Assembly: GCF_019703515.2 (NCBI RefSeq)
Contig: NC_059346.1
Location: 18,421,501-18,485,500, forward strand
Reading direction: 5' to 3'
Length of the DNA: 64,000 nucleotides
From: Myxocyprinus asiaticus
Lineage: Eukaryota; Chordata; Actinopteri; Cypriniformes; Catostomidae
Under the pieces are notes generated by a model. That model was not told the DNA's origin. It did no database searches and saw only the letters and a list, made by a program, of their open reading frames with translations. Of the stretch, positions 1 through 11,390 are shown piece by piece; the first letter of the stretch is position 1; the number at the start of each line of letters is the position of its first letter. The translations under genes were made by a program, and so were the position numbers.

Positions 1-103
1 TGGTAAAACTGACTGAAAAAAGATTACTAAACACAGGACAAACAAAAAAAATAACAAAACAATAGAAGCACTCCACACCAAGGCAGCCATCCGCAGCGCC
101 ATC

Positions 104-2270
104 ATGATGTATCATAATAAGATGTGCGAATCAGGGAAATTACCAGCTGACTGGAAGCATGGGATCATTGTGCCAATAGCGAAGCCAGGGAAGGATAATT
201 TGCAGCCAACTAACTACAGGCCCATAGCATTAACATCGAATTTATGCAAACTGATGGAGCATATGGTTATGAGCAGATTGGTATATGTTATTGAAAAGAA
301 ACTCCTTTTCCAAAAGCGGTTTCAGAAAAGGGCAAAACACAATGGATTCTGTTTTATGCTTGGAAGCTGAAATAAGAAAGGCCCAAGTAAACAAGGAAGT
401 GTTATTAGGAGTATGTTTTGACATTGAAAAAGCATACGATATGATGCGGAAAGAGGGACTTTTAATAAAACTGGATAGAATGGAAATAAAAGGAAGAATG
501 TATAACTGGATTATGAATTTCTTGTTTAAAACAACTATACAAGTAAGAGTGGGTTCTGCATTTTCTCAGGTATATCAAGTAGAGAATGGAACACCACAAA
601 GAAATGTTAGCAGTCCTATTTTGTTAAACATAATGATCAATGACGTGTTTACACAGACAGATACGGGGATAGGGAGGTCATTATATGCAGATGACGGGGC
701 ACTGTGGAAAAGAGGACACAATGTTGGGCATGTGGAGAGGTGTATTCAAACTGCTGTAAGAAATGTAGAGAAATGGGCTTTTGAATGGGGTTTTCGTTTC
801 TCAGTGGCAAAAACTCTGGTGATCTGTTTTGCAAAAAGAAAAATTAACCCAACAATAAATATAAAAATGTATGGACAACAATTGGAGCAAACATCAGTAG
901 TTAGATTCCTGGGAATGTGGATGGATTCAAAATTGAATTTTAAAGTATATATTCAGAAAATGATAGACAAATGCAAAAAAGCAATAAGTGTAATGAGGTG
1001 TTTGGCAGGAATTGAATGGGGAGCATGCCGTCAGTCTCTTAAAAGTATATACTGTGTACTAATAAGCTGCTATTGATTATGGAAGTATGGTGTACAGTTT
1101 GCATCTAAAACACTACTTTTAAATGTTGAGGCAGTGCAATCACAAGCAATGAGAATATGTTGTGGAGCAATAAGATAATCTCCAGTAACAGCAGTACAAG
1201 TAGAGATGGACGAAATGCCTCTAGAAATTAGAAGGATCAAGTTAAAGATGAGATACTGGACTAATATAAAAGGTCACTCGGATAGTCATCCAGTTAAGAA
1301 AGTCTTGAATGATTGCTGGGAATATGAATATAAAAAATTAACAAGCTTTGGATGGACAGCCAATAAGGAGGCACAGAATATAGGAATAAGTGATATCAAC
1401 ATTGCCCCTTCTGTGGCTATGTCAGCAATACCTCCTTGGCTTTTCCCTATGCCTCTAGTGGACATTCAGTTATATGAAGAAAAGCATAACAAGGAAAGGA
1501 ATATGTTAGAAAGTTTAGCAGTACAACAATATATTGATCGAACATACTATAGCGCAGTGCAAATACATACAGATGGCTCAAAGGATCCAGATTCTGGAAT
1601 TACAGCAGCAGCTGTTTTCATACCCCATTTTAAAGTAAAAATTTCAAAAAGAATCTCTGATCATATTTCTGTATTTACTACAAAATTAATAGCAATATTC
1701 CTAGCACTTCAATGGTTAGAAGAAGTACAACCTACAAGGTCAGTGATATGTACAGACTCGCTTTCAGCTATCAATACATTTTCAAGTGGAATATCTGTTG
1801 CAAGACAAGATTTGATATATGAAGTGATGCAGAGTCTATTTAGAATAAGGCAGTCTGGACTTATAGTAACATTTTTGTGGGTACCATCAAATATGGGTGT
1901 AAAAGGAAACAAGGAGGCAGACCATCTAGCTAAGCAGATTTTGAAACATTCACAAATTGGCATAAAAGTGTCTTTAAGTAAAACAGAAGTAAAAGGATTA
2001 ATAGCAAATGAAATTAGAAAGATATGGCAGAAAGAGTGGGATGGTGGGACTGTCAAAGCATCACAAGGGAGGAAACCCAGAATTTGGTGGTCTTTCACTG
2101 CAAAGGATTTTCAGCCAAGTATTAAGAATGACCATTTTATTTATGATTATGTTAGTTTGTCCAGTTACTTTTGAGCTCCTGAAAATGTGGGGTCTGTGTA
2201 TAAAACGTGCTAATTTGGATGTAAATATCTTCAAATCAAAGCTGTTAGGCTGTACTTCAATCACATATTG
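104..2270 (+). pseudogene. I/Nimb-type non-LTR retrotransposon, RT plus RNase H region, degraded
   Basis: This is the remains of the ORF2 polyprotein of a non-LTR retrotransposon of the I/Nimb group, the LINEs that carry an RNase H after the reverse transcriptase. The early RT motif NYRPIALTS lies near 220-240 in one frame. The reading then moves to another frame near 300, where the palm motif FDIEKAYD and the catalytic YADDGALW (about 690) are seen. Two more breaks (a frame slip near 1,070-1,105 and an in-frame TAA near 1,178) separate RT from RNase H (1,206-2,174). In RNase H the residues of IHTDGSKD, ICTDSLSA and KEADHLAKQ are kept, but the position where the family usually has a catalytic Glu reads TTKLIAI, so Glu seems replaced by Lys. 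The endonuclease half is missing, cut by the window edge or by 5' truncation. It is a dead copy. The I/Nimb assignment rests on RT plus RNase H architecture and motif style; a related clade is possible. Confidence 0.85.
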
Positions 2271-2274
2271 ATTG

Positions 2275-3261
2275 CTTCATTTCAAGGCACTGAACCTAAA
2301 TTTAGTATATAGATTGGCAAAGATATGGAATGATAGCAATGCTATTCAATTTGGACTTCTGCATTTAGTCACAAGTTCTCATCTACATCACACTATAGAA
2401 GTTATTCCAGAAAGAAATTAGGCATTCTGCATTTTTGGTGCAATTGCAGGTTCCTCAAATTACATCTTCAGCTGTAGGCTACCTCATGTTTATGGAACAT
2501 TACAAGGATAGTGTCTTTTGGATAGATTATTACGAAATTGATAAATTGTTGGTTAGTTGCTAAAGGGGATTCAAATGTGGTATTTTAAACTGTTTACTTT
2601 ATAAACAAAGCATACTGTTGTCTAAATCAGTTTCTTAACTGCTAAGTTTTTTAACATAAATTGAAAAGTGTTTGAAATAGTAAATAAAGATGTGCAAAAG
2701 GGCCTTAGAGAGTTTGCTAAATTAAATAAGATTGTGAATTTCGAAACATGTGGTCATGCATTTGTCAGAATTTAATGACAAAATATCCAAAGTGTAATCA
2801 ACAGAGATTGCAGTTGTACCAACTGTTTGAAAAGTTTTAAACATGGGTTCTCAGTAAACAGAAATGCATGAAACCAAGTGTGAAAATTACCCCTAAACTC
2901 CTAAACAGCATGTGCTTGTTTTTATTAATTTAAGATCCAATCACTAAGAATAAACCAGCTTCAAATTCTAAAAGAGTAATTACATACCCAGTTAGTGACA
3001 TGCCAACCAACACCAGAAGAAAGGAATAAACATTTTGATGTTGCATTATTCCTGTATTAGTTGGTTTTGTGTCCTTAATCACTTGCAAAACTGAATGTCA
3101 AAGAGAGAAAGCAAGACAGATATTTAAATTATGGAAGGAGTATGATGTTGCTGTGGTGATGGAGAAACCTGATATGAAAGGCAAATCCCAGGAACAATGA
3201 GAGTGCACACAGAGTCAAGGTGAGGCTTGGTCCTGCAGTTCCTCTTTTCCCATTTTATAAT
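2275..3261. other. No gene seen; AT-rich intergenic sequence
   Basis: I see no coding frame, RNA gene or clear repeat boundary here. The first 200 bases may be the decayed 3' tail of the LINE that ends nearby. Confidence 0.5.
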
Positions 3262-3263
3262 TA

Positions 3264-3467
3264 CAGTGCATCCGGAAAGTATTCACAGCGCTTCTCTTTT
3301 TCCACATTTTGTTATGTTACAGCCTTATTCCAAAATGGATTAAATTCATTATTTTTATTGTTTGTAGAATTTTGAGGAAAATAGTGAATTTAATCCATTT
3401 TGAAATAAGGCTGTAACAACAAAATGTGGAAAAAGTGAAGCGCTGTGAATACTTTCCGGATGCACTG
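3264..3467. mobile_element. Tc1/mariner-type MITE, 204 bp, almost entirely palindromic
   Basis: The left end CAGTGCATCCGGAAAGTATT is matched by its reverse complement at the right end, and the pairing continues inward for about 90 bases on each side with a short loop (about 3,350-3,375). Both ends are flanked by TA (3,262-3,263 and 3,468-3,469), the target duplication of the Tc1/mariner superfamily. There is no transposase, so it would have depended on a partner element. I recall this terminal sequence as common in fish genomes. A few mismatches between arms show it is not brand new. Confidence 0.9.
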
Positions 3468-3469
3468 TA

Positions 3470-5105
3470 CTTGTTTTCCTGGAAATTACAAATAAGCACC
3501 AACTTCTTTTAGCAGTACCACAATTTGTGATTAATGGAGGGATAAAATGAACAATACTTCTTTTGAACACAATCTACCAATAGAAAAACATACACCAATT
3601 AGTAGATAAAATAGTCAAATAAATAATTCCTTCAATCAGCTATTTCATTGCCCTGTTGTTTAAAGCAGTAATTCTTATTCTCATAGTCAACATCTTCAAA
3701 ATTGAAATTTTCTATGTGCTCTATTTTCAATGTTGTCTTGTGGTAACATTTTATATGTAGGGTTCAATGGGACTAAAGGCACACCTTAAGAAAAATTAGC
3801 TTTTTCTCTGGTCACAAAGTGGATCAAGATTGAAAAAGAAAATAGATTTTTATTGGATTTTGATGAATCAACATAATATGTGTGAAAAGAAATAATACTG
3901 TAAGGTTGTTTTGATAAAAATTATTATTTTTTAAAAAAGGTGGTGAGGGAGCCTTTTACCCCATATGGTGTAAAAGGGCCCTACAGGGTCATGGTGATGT
4001 TATGTAAATAGGGACAAAAGTAATAGGGAAAAATGTGTCAACTTACGCAAATACTTTTAAGACCGCAAGATGCTTTTTTTGATTAACAAATTAAGATAAT
4101 AGCCTACCTATACAAAATAACCACTTCAGAAAAGGATTAAGCATTTTCTGTTCATTTCAATCACATTTGGCATTTAATAACATCTCAAATATTCAATAAA
4201 CAAATCAATCTCCATTGTGACTGGATCAGTCAATGTGAGCCTACTTTAAACATTTTTCATAAATCTATTCGCCCCACTTAAGAAAATTATTTTACCACTG
4301 CAACAGGGGGGATTTTTAATCCAAATACTATCCTTTCACTTATTGGACAGATATTTAAAAACGTTAGATTTACTCACATTGAACAGAACTGAAAATGATA
4401 AGTATTTTGTCTAAAAATAACTGTGATAATTTCAGCGATTCTCATTACATACATTTGCAACATTTAAAAAACATTTTTAGTATTAGATCAAATTACCTCA
4501 AAATCAAACTTTAGACATTGCGCGTGTTGATCTCATGGATCGGGAATATTTAGCAGTGTAAAAAACAGGTGTTAAGGAAAGTACTGCTGTAGTTTTTGTC
4601 ACTGTTTAGTGTTTTACGAGAAAATAAAATTAAAAGTGCCCTTTACCCCAGGAGGCCGTTAGCCCCGTTTTGCCCTGTGTCATTCTGATTCCCTTGTTGA
4701 TCTTTAGAGTGGGAAAAAAAGTGCTCCTAATTTGAATATTGTTGTCTTGTTTTAGACACTCGAACCTGTTTTTGGCGAATTCAATCAGATTCCATGTTCA
4801 ACATCTGTGTAATATAGATCAGAAAGGGGTGTGGACAGAACAGTGGAGAAAATCCTAAACCATAGTGCCATTTTCAAAAAGACAAAACTCCTAAAACTAA
4901 AACACCACATTTACATTTAATTTGCATAACATTTACATTTACTCATTTACATTAATTACTCATGTAGAGGGCAAATTTTTCATTTGAAATTTTTCACATC
5001 ACATCCTCAACTAACTAACTCACAATTTACACCACTAGTATCCAAAATGATTGTCAAATGCCTGTGACAAAATTAGATTGGATATGAGTGGAAAAAACAA
5101 AACTT
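3470..5105. other. No gene seen; AT-rich intergenic sequence
   Basis: There is no supported gene. Two similar phrases about keeping or ending in 'ttttacccca' (near 3,950 and 4,640) hint at an old repeat between about 3,760 and 4,690, but I could not define ends or a class. Confidence 0.4.
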
Positions 5106-5109
5106 GGGT

Positions 5110-5519
5110 GAGACTGTGACTTTTGAGATCCTTTTTGAGATGAGGAATGGCAGTCTGGGACAATCAACACCAGTGCTGCTCATTCTTCCACACCTTCTCT
5201 GAGGAACTTCATGAGATGTTTGGTCGACCTGCCACCGAGCCTTGACGGGTTGGTGGATTTGGCGATTCAGGTGGACAGCCGACTTGCTGTGAGACATCAG
5301 CATCGCAAGACGATCTCTTCCAGAGAGGTTCCTGTTTTGTCAGCCCGGGCATGTTCTCCGTCCAGTCCACCCAAACCCGTGGCAGCTGAAGAGGTTGGGA
5401 GAGCTCAACTCTCCATCCAAGAACACCATAAACGACTCATAAATGGCCTCTGTCTGTACTGCGGTCAACCTGGTCATAGAGTAAACTCCTGGTCATTAAA
5501 AGACCATGCTCACCAGTAG
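5110..5519 (+). pseudogene. Ty3/gypsy chromovirus gag, 3' part with altered zinc knuckle
   Basis: The frame from 5,211 shows the typical fish gypsy gag stretch around LDGLVDLAIQVDSRL, followed by a CCHC knuckle near 5,455-5,495. The knuckle reads C-LY-C-GQPG-H-RVNS-W, so the fourth zinc ligand Cys is replaced by Trp. A slightly different frame upstream (from about 5,110) continues gag. The 5' LTR and most of gag are missing. It is followed by protease and integrase remains on the same strand, with no RT between them. Confidence 0.8.
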
Positions 5520-5599
5520 ATGAGGGGTTTCTGGTGAGCAGAACATCCTTGGTGAAATCCTCCGGAAGTAAGATCTTACTCCCTGCTTGACTGCAATTT

Positions 5600-5700
5600 A
5601 ACGGAGAAGTCCATTCTGTGTCTGCCCTTATTGGCTCTGGAGTTGAAGGTAACTTTCTTGATTCTGAACTGGTATCCAAACGATCTATTCCTCTTACTCT
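5600..5700 (+). pseudogene. Ty3/gypsy protease fragment with mutated active site
   Basis: A short frame reads SALIGSGVEGNFLDSELV. In gypsy proteases the active site is D-S-G (LIDSG); here Asp is Gly. The fragment breaks off near 5,700 and runs straight into the integrase zinc-binding region, so reverse transcriptase and RNase H have been deleted. Confidence 0.65.
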
Positions 5701-5702
5701 CG

Positions 5703-6800
5703 AACTGCTTGAACCCAGGCATTAGTTAAGCAGCGGTTCTGGTGGCCTTTGCTGGCGTGGGATGTCCATGAGTTTGTTTTGGCCTGTTCGGTTTGTGCTT
5801 GCTGCAAGTCTTCCAGTCAGGCTCCTGTGGGGCTCCTTCAGCCCTGCCAGTCCCTTCGAGATCCTGGTCCTATTTTGCCTTGGATTTTGTCACTGGTTTA
5901 CCCCATCCAATGGCAATACAGTCATTCTGATTGTAGTGGACCAATTCTTGAAGGCGGTCCATTTTATTCCCCTCCCCAAATTACCATCAGCAAGGGAGAC
6001 AGTAGTTACTGTCATAGATCACGTCTTTTGCATTCATGGCCTCCCGACAGACGTGGTTTCTGATAGGGGGCCCCAGTTTGTCTCCAAGTTTTGGGCAGAG
6101 TTCTGCCGACAGCTGGGTGCGACTGTAATCTTGTCATCTGGGTTCAATCCCCAAACTAACGGGCAGGCTGTGCGAGCTAACCAGGATCTGGAGCAGGTTC
6201 TGCACTGTGTGGCTGCCCGATAGCCGTCTGCTTGGAATTCCAAACTCACCTTGGTCGAGTATGCACATAACTCCTTGCCAGTGTCATCTACGGGTCTTTC
6301 ACCCTTCCAGTGCTGTTTATGCTACCAGCCCCGTCTGTTTCCCTCCCAAGAACCCAACGCCGTTGTTCCGTCCACACACGCCTTTCTCCAGAGATGCCAT
6401 CGAACCTGGAGGGTCGCAAGAGAAGCCTTACTTAGGACTGGTGATCGGAACAAAGTGTCGGTGGACCGTCACCGTTCTAAGCCCTCAGTTTATGTGTGTG
6501 GTCAGAAGGTCTGGTTATCTTCTCAAGATCTACCTTTAAGGCTGCCCTCACATAATCTGGGACCCAAATTTATTGGAACATTTCCCATCTGTAAGGTGTT
6601 TAGTCCAGGGGCGGTTTGTCTCAAATTACCCCCCCCCCTCCCCCCCCCCTTTGAAAAGTATCCATCCCGTGTTCCACGTAGGGGCAGAGGTTATCAGTAC
6701 CTGGTAGACTGGGAGGGTTACAGTCCAAAGGAGATCCTGGATTCCACTCTCACTGATGAGTTCCATCAGTGTCATTGCAAACCTTCTAGTCTTGGGGGGG
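5703..6800 (+). pseudogene. Ty3/gypsy chromovirus integrase with chromodomain, degraded
   Basis: From about 5,705 the frames read the integrase of a chromovirus-type gypsy element. A residual zinc-binding segment ([10 protein letters not shown], near 5,780) is followed by the catalytic core in the frame 5,762-6,223. The core Asp residues are visible in VVDQFLKA and VVSDRGPQF, but the usual NGQAERANQ reads NGQAVRANQ, so the catalytic Glu is Val. A frame change near 6,225 leads to the C-terminal domain (6,251-6,800) and a chromodomain-like YLVDWEGYSPKE, which in this family directs integration to modified chromatin. A run of C (6,630-6,650) and a run of G (6,794-6,806) lie just before the LTR; the G run is probably the polypurine tract. 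The element cannot integrate as it stands. Confidence 0.88.
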
Positions 6801-6811
6801 GGGGGGTGTAC

Positions 6812-7316
6812 TGTCATGGTTCTGGTGAGTATGTCTGGTGTTTTCCTGCATGTCTGTGTGTTTATGTATTTCCTGGTGTGTTTCCCTTTGATGCGTGAGC
6901 TGTGTGAATAGCGTTTTCTTGGAAATACGAACCACTCACAAGTTAATTATCGCCAGCTGACACTCATTTTCCTTGCCTATTTATACCCTTGTGTTTCCCG
7001 TACTCAGTGCCAGATTTTTCGTTTGTTTTGTCTTAGTCTCGCCAGCCTGTTTATCCTGTAAGTTTGTTTCTACCTGTGTTTCCTCTGCCCAGTGTGTTCC
7101 CACTGCAGATACCAGTGTGTGAACCTCTGCCCTGTGGAATTTACCTTGCTGATTATTCTCTGAACTGAATTATCTGTCATCATTATCTCCACACTGACTG
7201 TTTGTTTCCCATCTTGCCATCCTCGTGTGGATTCATTCTGTTCTGCCCTGTGTTTTTTTCAATAAACTGAACTGATTATTCACTGCATCCTTGGGTCTTT
7301 CTGTCTTTCACTGACA
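6812..7316 (+). repeat. 3' LTR of the gypsy chromovirus (505 bp)
   Basis: It begins TGTCATGG directly after the G-rich polypurine tract and ends CTGACA, giving the usual TG...CA ends with a short inverted repeat (TGTCA/TGACA). A polyadenylation signal AATAAA is at 7,261-7,266, about 50 bases before the end, as expected for an R-U5 region. No matching 5' LTR lies in the window, so the target duplication cannot be tested. Confidence 0.8.
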
Positions 7317-7318
7317 TC

Positions 7319-8055
7319 AAGAAGATTAGGGGATGGAGTAAGTATAAAAGATATGTTGATGATGAACAAGAAAACATCTTGCTGTGGCAGAGGTAATTAA
7401 TTGTACAACGCAGACAGTGAAGATTCAAATTATAGTCAAAGCAGCGGAGAGATTTTTGGACATGAGAGGGCTGACATGGATAACAATATGTGTAGCCTAG
7501 TCAAGAGTCATTGTTTGGGTAATTTTTTAATGTTTGTAATCTTATAATGGGATGATAGGAGTCTGCTGGCAAATGGACAAGAGTTTAAAGGATATTTAGA
7601 GCATATGGAAGTTAAACCAGATAATGTGTTCAGGAGATATGGCTTAAACCCAAACTTGAGTTTAAGACAGCTGTGAGGAGGGATCGTGATGAGGGTAATG
7701 GTGGAGGGTGTGTGACTTTTATTAAAATGGGCTGGCCATATAGAGTGGTGGGGATGGGGATGCATATGGAATATGTGGTAGTTGAGGTTTTGGTAGGGGA
7801 GAAGAACTATGTAGTTATACAATTTTTAAAATCTCTGTTGAAGATTAGACTTGAATGAGTTAGGTAGTATTGAGGGACAAAATGATGAGAGAGTAATTTG
7901 GTGTGGGGACTTTAATGCGCATAGCACATTGTGGGGAGGGATTGTTACTGATATAAATGGGCAATTGTTTGAAGATGTGATGGATATAAATGAACTGGTA
8001 TGCCTTAGCAATGGGAGTTATACTAGAGTTGATGTGGCATCTGTAATATTACTTT
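7319..8055 (+). pseudogene. I/Nimb-type LINE fragment: ORF1 tail and endonuclease
   Basis: The segment 7,535-8,055 encodes an apurinic-type endonuclease domain. It has the LLANGQEFK start, a VQEIWLKP segment holding the catalytic Glu, a second stretch GNGGGCVTFIK, and VIWCGDFNAHSTLWG with the DFN active-site motif near 7,900-7,930. At least two frame changes (near 7,625 and 7,845) separate these pieces. Upstream, near 7,390-7,480, a frame reads QIIVKAAERFLDMRGLTW, which resembles the end of ORF1 in this LINE group. The fragment starts right after the gypsy LTR and stops where sequence associated with the next gypsy element begins, so both ends may be insertion boundaries. Confidence 0.75.
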
Positions 8056-8382
8056 AGGAGTTACACAGAGACGATGCGTGCTTGACTAACCACTAATTTG
8101 TTCTTCACTCCCTTGAACATATATCCAGGCATTTAACCCTTTCCTGTACACCTTCCCCTTTTTTAGACATGAACCCCAAAAATGTATTAATTGGTTAACC
8201 TTACCAAAAAATCTTATCTCACCTTTTAATCTGTACACTTAAACACTTTCTTCTTTTAAACTGTGAAAAGCATACATACATTATTTTTTTTTCACAGAAC
8301 ATCTTTCAGTTTGAACCAACTCTTGCAACATTAAAGTCATCTTGCTACAAGGCCAACAGAGGTAACTAATCATAGGTTAAAC
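8056..8382 (-). other. Probable 3' LTR/untranslated region of the minus-strand gypsy element
   Basis: This lies just downstream (minus strand) of the gypsy integrase end and just past the LINE fragment. It has no coding frame. An LTR is expected here, but I could not set its ends because the partner LTR is not in the window. Confidence 0.35.
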
Positions 8383-9717
8383 CTAGAGATTCATCTTTTC
8401 AGGCAGACATGAAACACATCCTGATCTGGTGGTCTTTACTGTTGGTAATGCTTCCACTGGTGCTTCTGGAGGATGGACTGTTTGTGTAGGTGTAACATGA
8501 GGCTGCGTCAATGGACGTAAGTGAATCCTGTTACGTCTGAACACAGCTCTGTCTGTCTCTACAAAATATGATCTGGGTGCTCCTGCACCACTCACTACAG
8601 CACCTGTGGTCTGCTCCATTGTAAGCCAGACTCTCTGACCTGACTGCAGCCATGGCAGTGTGTGGGTACAATGCCACTGGTTGTAGTGCACAGCTTGCCG
8701 CAGCTGTCCTGTTTTGTCTGCCTCCTTGAATTGCTTTAAGTTTTGCAACTTTGGATGAAGGGTGGCTATTAACTGCGGGACAGTAGTACAGAGGTGTCTC
8801 CCCATTAATAACTGGGCGGGTGAGTACCCATGTTCCAGTGGAGTGGCACGGTTAGCAAGCAATGCTTCACTCTGATTCCCTCCCTTTTTCTACAGGCTTT
8901 TGACAGTACCGACAGCCCGCTCTGCTTCTCCATTAGTCTGAGGGAAATGAGGGCTACTTGTCGCATGCTGGAATTGGAAAGCATTGGCAAAAGCTTTCAA
9001 AGCCTAAAAGGTGAACTGAGGGCCATTGTCTGAGACCATGATTTCTGGCACCCCGTGTTTGGCAAAGACTTGCTTTAAAGCCACAATCACTGTGTCAGAG
9101 GTGATGGACTGAAGACGAGCCACCTCAAAGTAGTGTGAGAAATAGTCCTCAGTCAGTAAGTATGTGTGATGCTGCCATTCAAATAAATCAGTCTATACAC
9201 TTTGCCAGGACCTATTGGGTATAGGTGTAGAGAGCAGCAGCTCACGTTATGGTTGCTGAAATATTTGACATTCATTACAATTATTCACAAGGTCTCTGAT
9301 TTGAGTGGACAACCCCTGGATTACAAGGTGCTGTCCCTTTAAGATCAACTGGTCCACAAGGTGAAAGTTCTCTTTTTCCTGCCAGTATGGCTTTACTGCA
9401 GGTTCAATGTGACATTTGACAGGCCAGCCCTGTTGGCAGTAATGAATGATACATTGAAATGTTTTGTCTGAGTACTGCACATATCTGATCTGTTGTAGAC
9501 ATGTCTCTGATGTAGGTAAAACAGCACGCACTGCATCAACAAACACCTTATTTTTCTGTGGGCAGATCATGCACTGGAGCTCGTGACAGGGTGTCTGCTG
9601 TGATAAGAGACTTTCCTGGAACACACTCAGTGGAGCATGTGAATCTGAGCAAGCAAAGCTGAAACCACAGTATCCATGGTGGTAGCTGTTCAAGCCCACT
9701 GGAGCTAAGCAGTGCAT
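8383..9717 (-). pseudogene. Ty3/gypsy element, integrase half, degraded
   Basis: Read on the minus strand, 9,717-9,247 carries the end of RNase H and a zinc-binding segment (LVNNCNECQIFQQP). A broken frame between 9,246 and 8,863 carries the integrase core, with MVSDNGPQF and PQTNGEAERAVG visible. All recognisable core acidic residues, including this Glu, are present, but stop codons and frame slips interrupt the core. 8,862-8,383 is the C-terminal part of integrase and ends in a stop. It is the downstream half of the element whose protease and RT lie at 11,391-12,434, the two halves being separated by a Tc1 insertion. Confidence 0.85.
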
Positions 9718-10136
9718 TGGTTTGTGTTCAGTACTTATGGTGAAGTGTAGTCCAAGCAGGTAAGAGGAGAGACATTCGTATGCCTAGGTAATGCCCAATG
9801 CCTTGATTCTACATGGGCATACACTGGCAGCCAAAAGTTTGGAATAATGTACAGATTTTTTTCTTATGGAAAGAAATTGGTACTTTTATTCACCAAAGTG
9901 GCATTCAACTGATCACAATGTATAGTCAGGACATTAATAATGTGAAAAATTACTATTACAATTTGAAAAAAATTTTTCAGAACTTCTTAAGCTACTTCAA
10001 AGTGTTCTCATCAAAAAATCCTCCACGTGCAGAAATGACAGCTTTTCAGATCCTTGGCATTCTAGCTGTCAGTTTGTCCAGATACTCAGGTGACATTTCA
10101 CCCCAGACTTCCTGTAGCACTTGCCATAGATGTGTC

Positions 10137-10490
10137 CAGGTTGGGAGGGTTTCTTTTTAAATGTATTCCACTACAGATTACAGAATACATGTTGTAAAAT
10201 GTAATTTGTAAAGTATTCCATTAGATTACTCAAGGTCAGTAACGTATTCTAAATACTTTACTTCTTTAGCACTGGTAGATTTTTTCACTTGTATTGACTA
10301 TAAAAACTCTGCCAGTACAGTAAGACAAAATACGCATTAAAAATACAAAGTAATCTCTTCAGTAATCAAAATACTTTTTGAATGTAATTGTATTCTAATT
10401 ACCAATTATTTAAATTGTAACTGTAGTGGAATACAGTTACTTATATTTTGTATTTTAAATTTACATGTTTTCCGTTACTCCCCAACCCTG
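10137..10490. mobile_element. hAT-type MITE, 354 bp, inserted in the Tc1 element
   Basis: The ends are CAGGTTGGGAGGGTT and the inverted partner CCCCAACCCTG. It is flanked by a perfect 8-bp duplication GATGTGTC (10,129-10,136 and 10,491-10,498), the hallmark of hAT transposition. It has no coding capacity. A longer relative with the same termini lies at 38,439-39,287. Removing the element and one duplication restores the Tc1 transposase reading on either side, which proves it arrived after the Tc1. Confidence 0.95.
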
Positions 10491-10658
10491 GATGTGTCTT
10501 GTCGGGCACTTCTCATGCACGTTACAGTCTAGCTGATCCCACAAAAGCTCAATGGGGTTAAGATCCATAACACTCTTTTCCAAGTATCTGTTGTCCAGTG
10601 TCTGTGTTTCTTTGCCCACTCTAACCTTTTCTTTTTCTTTTTCTGTTTCAAAAGTGGC

Positions 10659-10687
<29 letters not shown>
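10659..10687. repeat. Poly(T) run, 29 bp
   Basis: Uninterrupted T run inside the decayed Tc1 transposase. It creates low-complexity lysine-rich or phenylalanine-rich frames that are artefacts. Confidence 0.95.
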
Positions 10688-10689
<2 letters not shown>

Positions 10690-11390
10690 AATTCTTCCCA
10701 TAAGGCCTGCACCGCTGAGTCTTCTCTTTACTGTTGTACACGAAACTGGTGTTGAGCGGGTAGAATTCAATGAAGCTGTCAGCTGAGGACATGTGAGGCA
10801 TCTATTTCTCAAACTTGAGACTCTGATGCACTTATCCTCTTGTTTAGTTGTACATCTGGGCCTTTCACATCTCTTTCTGTCCTTGTTAGAGCCAGATGTC
10901 CTTTGTCTTTGAAGACTGTAGTGTACACCTTTGTATAAAATCTTTTTTTGGCAATTTCAAGCATTGTATAGCCTTCATTCCTCAAAACAATGATTGACTG
11001 ACACGTTTCTAGAGAAAACTGTTTCTTTTTTGTAAGTTGTGACCTTATATTGACCTTGCCAGTCTATTGCATACAGTGGCAAATCAAAAACAAACACAAA
11101 GACAATGTTAAGCTTCATTTAACAAACCAAATAGCTTTCAGCAGTGTTTGATATAATGGCAAGTGATTTGCTAGTACCAAATTTGCAATTTAGCATGATT
11201 ACTCAAGGATAAGCTGTTGGAGTGATGGCTGCTGGAAATGGGGCCTGTCTAGATTTGATCAAAAATGACTTTTTTCAAATAGTGATGGTGTAATCAGTAA
11301 TGTCCTGACTATACTTTGTGATCAGTTGAATGCCACTTTGGTGAATTAAATACCAGTGTACATTATTCCAAACTTTTGGCCGCCAGAGTA

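Larger units (their letters stand above)
9822..11388 (-). mobile_element. Tc1-type DNA transposon, transposase deleted, inserted in gypsy element
   Basis: The ends CTGGCAGCCAAAAGTTTGG (left) and the inverted CTCTGGCGGCCAAAAGTTTGG (right) match for roughly 100 bases inward with changes, and both are flanked by TA (9,820-9,821; 11,389-11,390). On the minus strand the transposase C-terminus is visible (DLNPIELLWDQLD near 10,575-10,540, then the last part at 10,130-9,990). The codons run from KRVLW, just before the first catalytic Asp, straight to NPIELLW, so most of the DDE core is missing. A hAT MITE (10,137-10,490) splits the C-terminal part. It is not functional. Confidence 0.88.
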
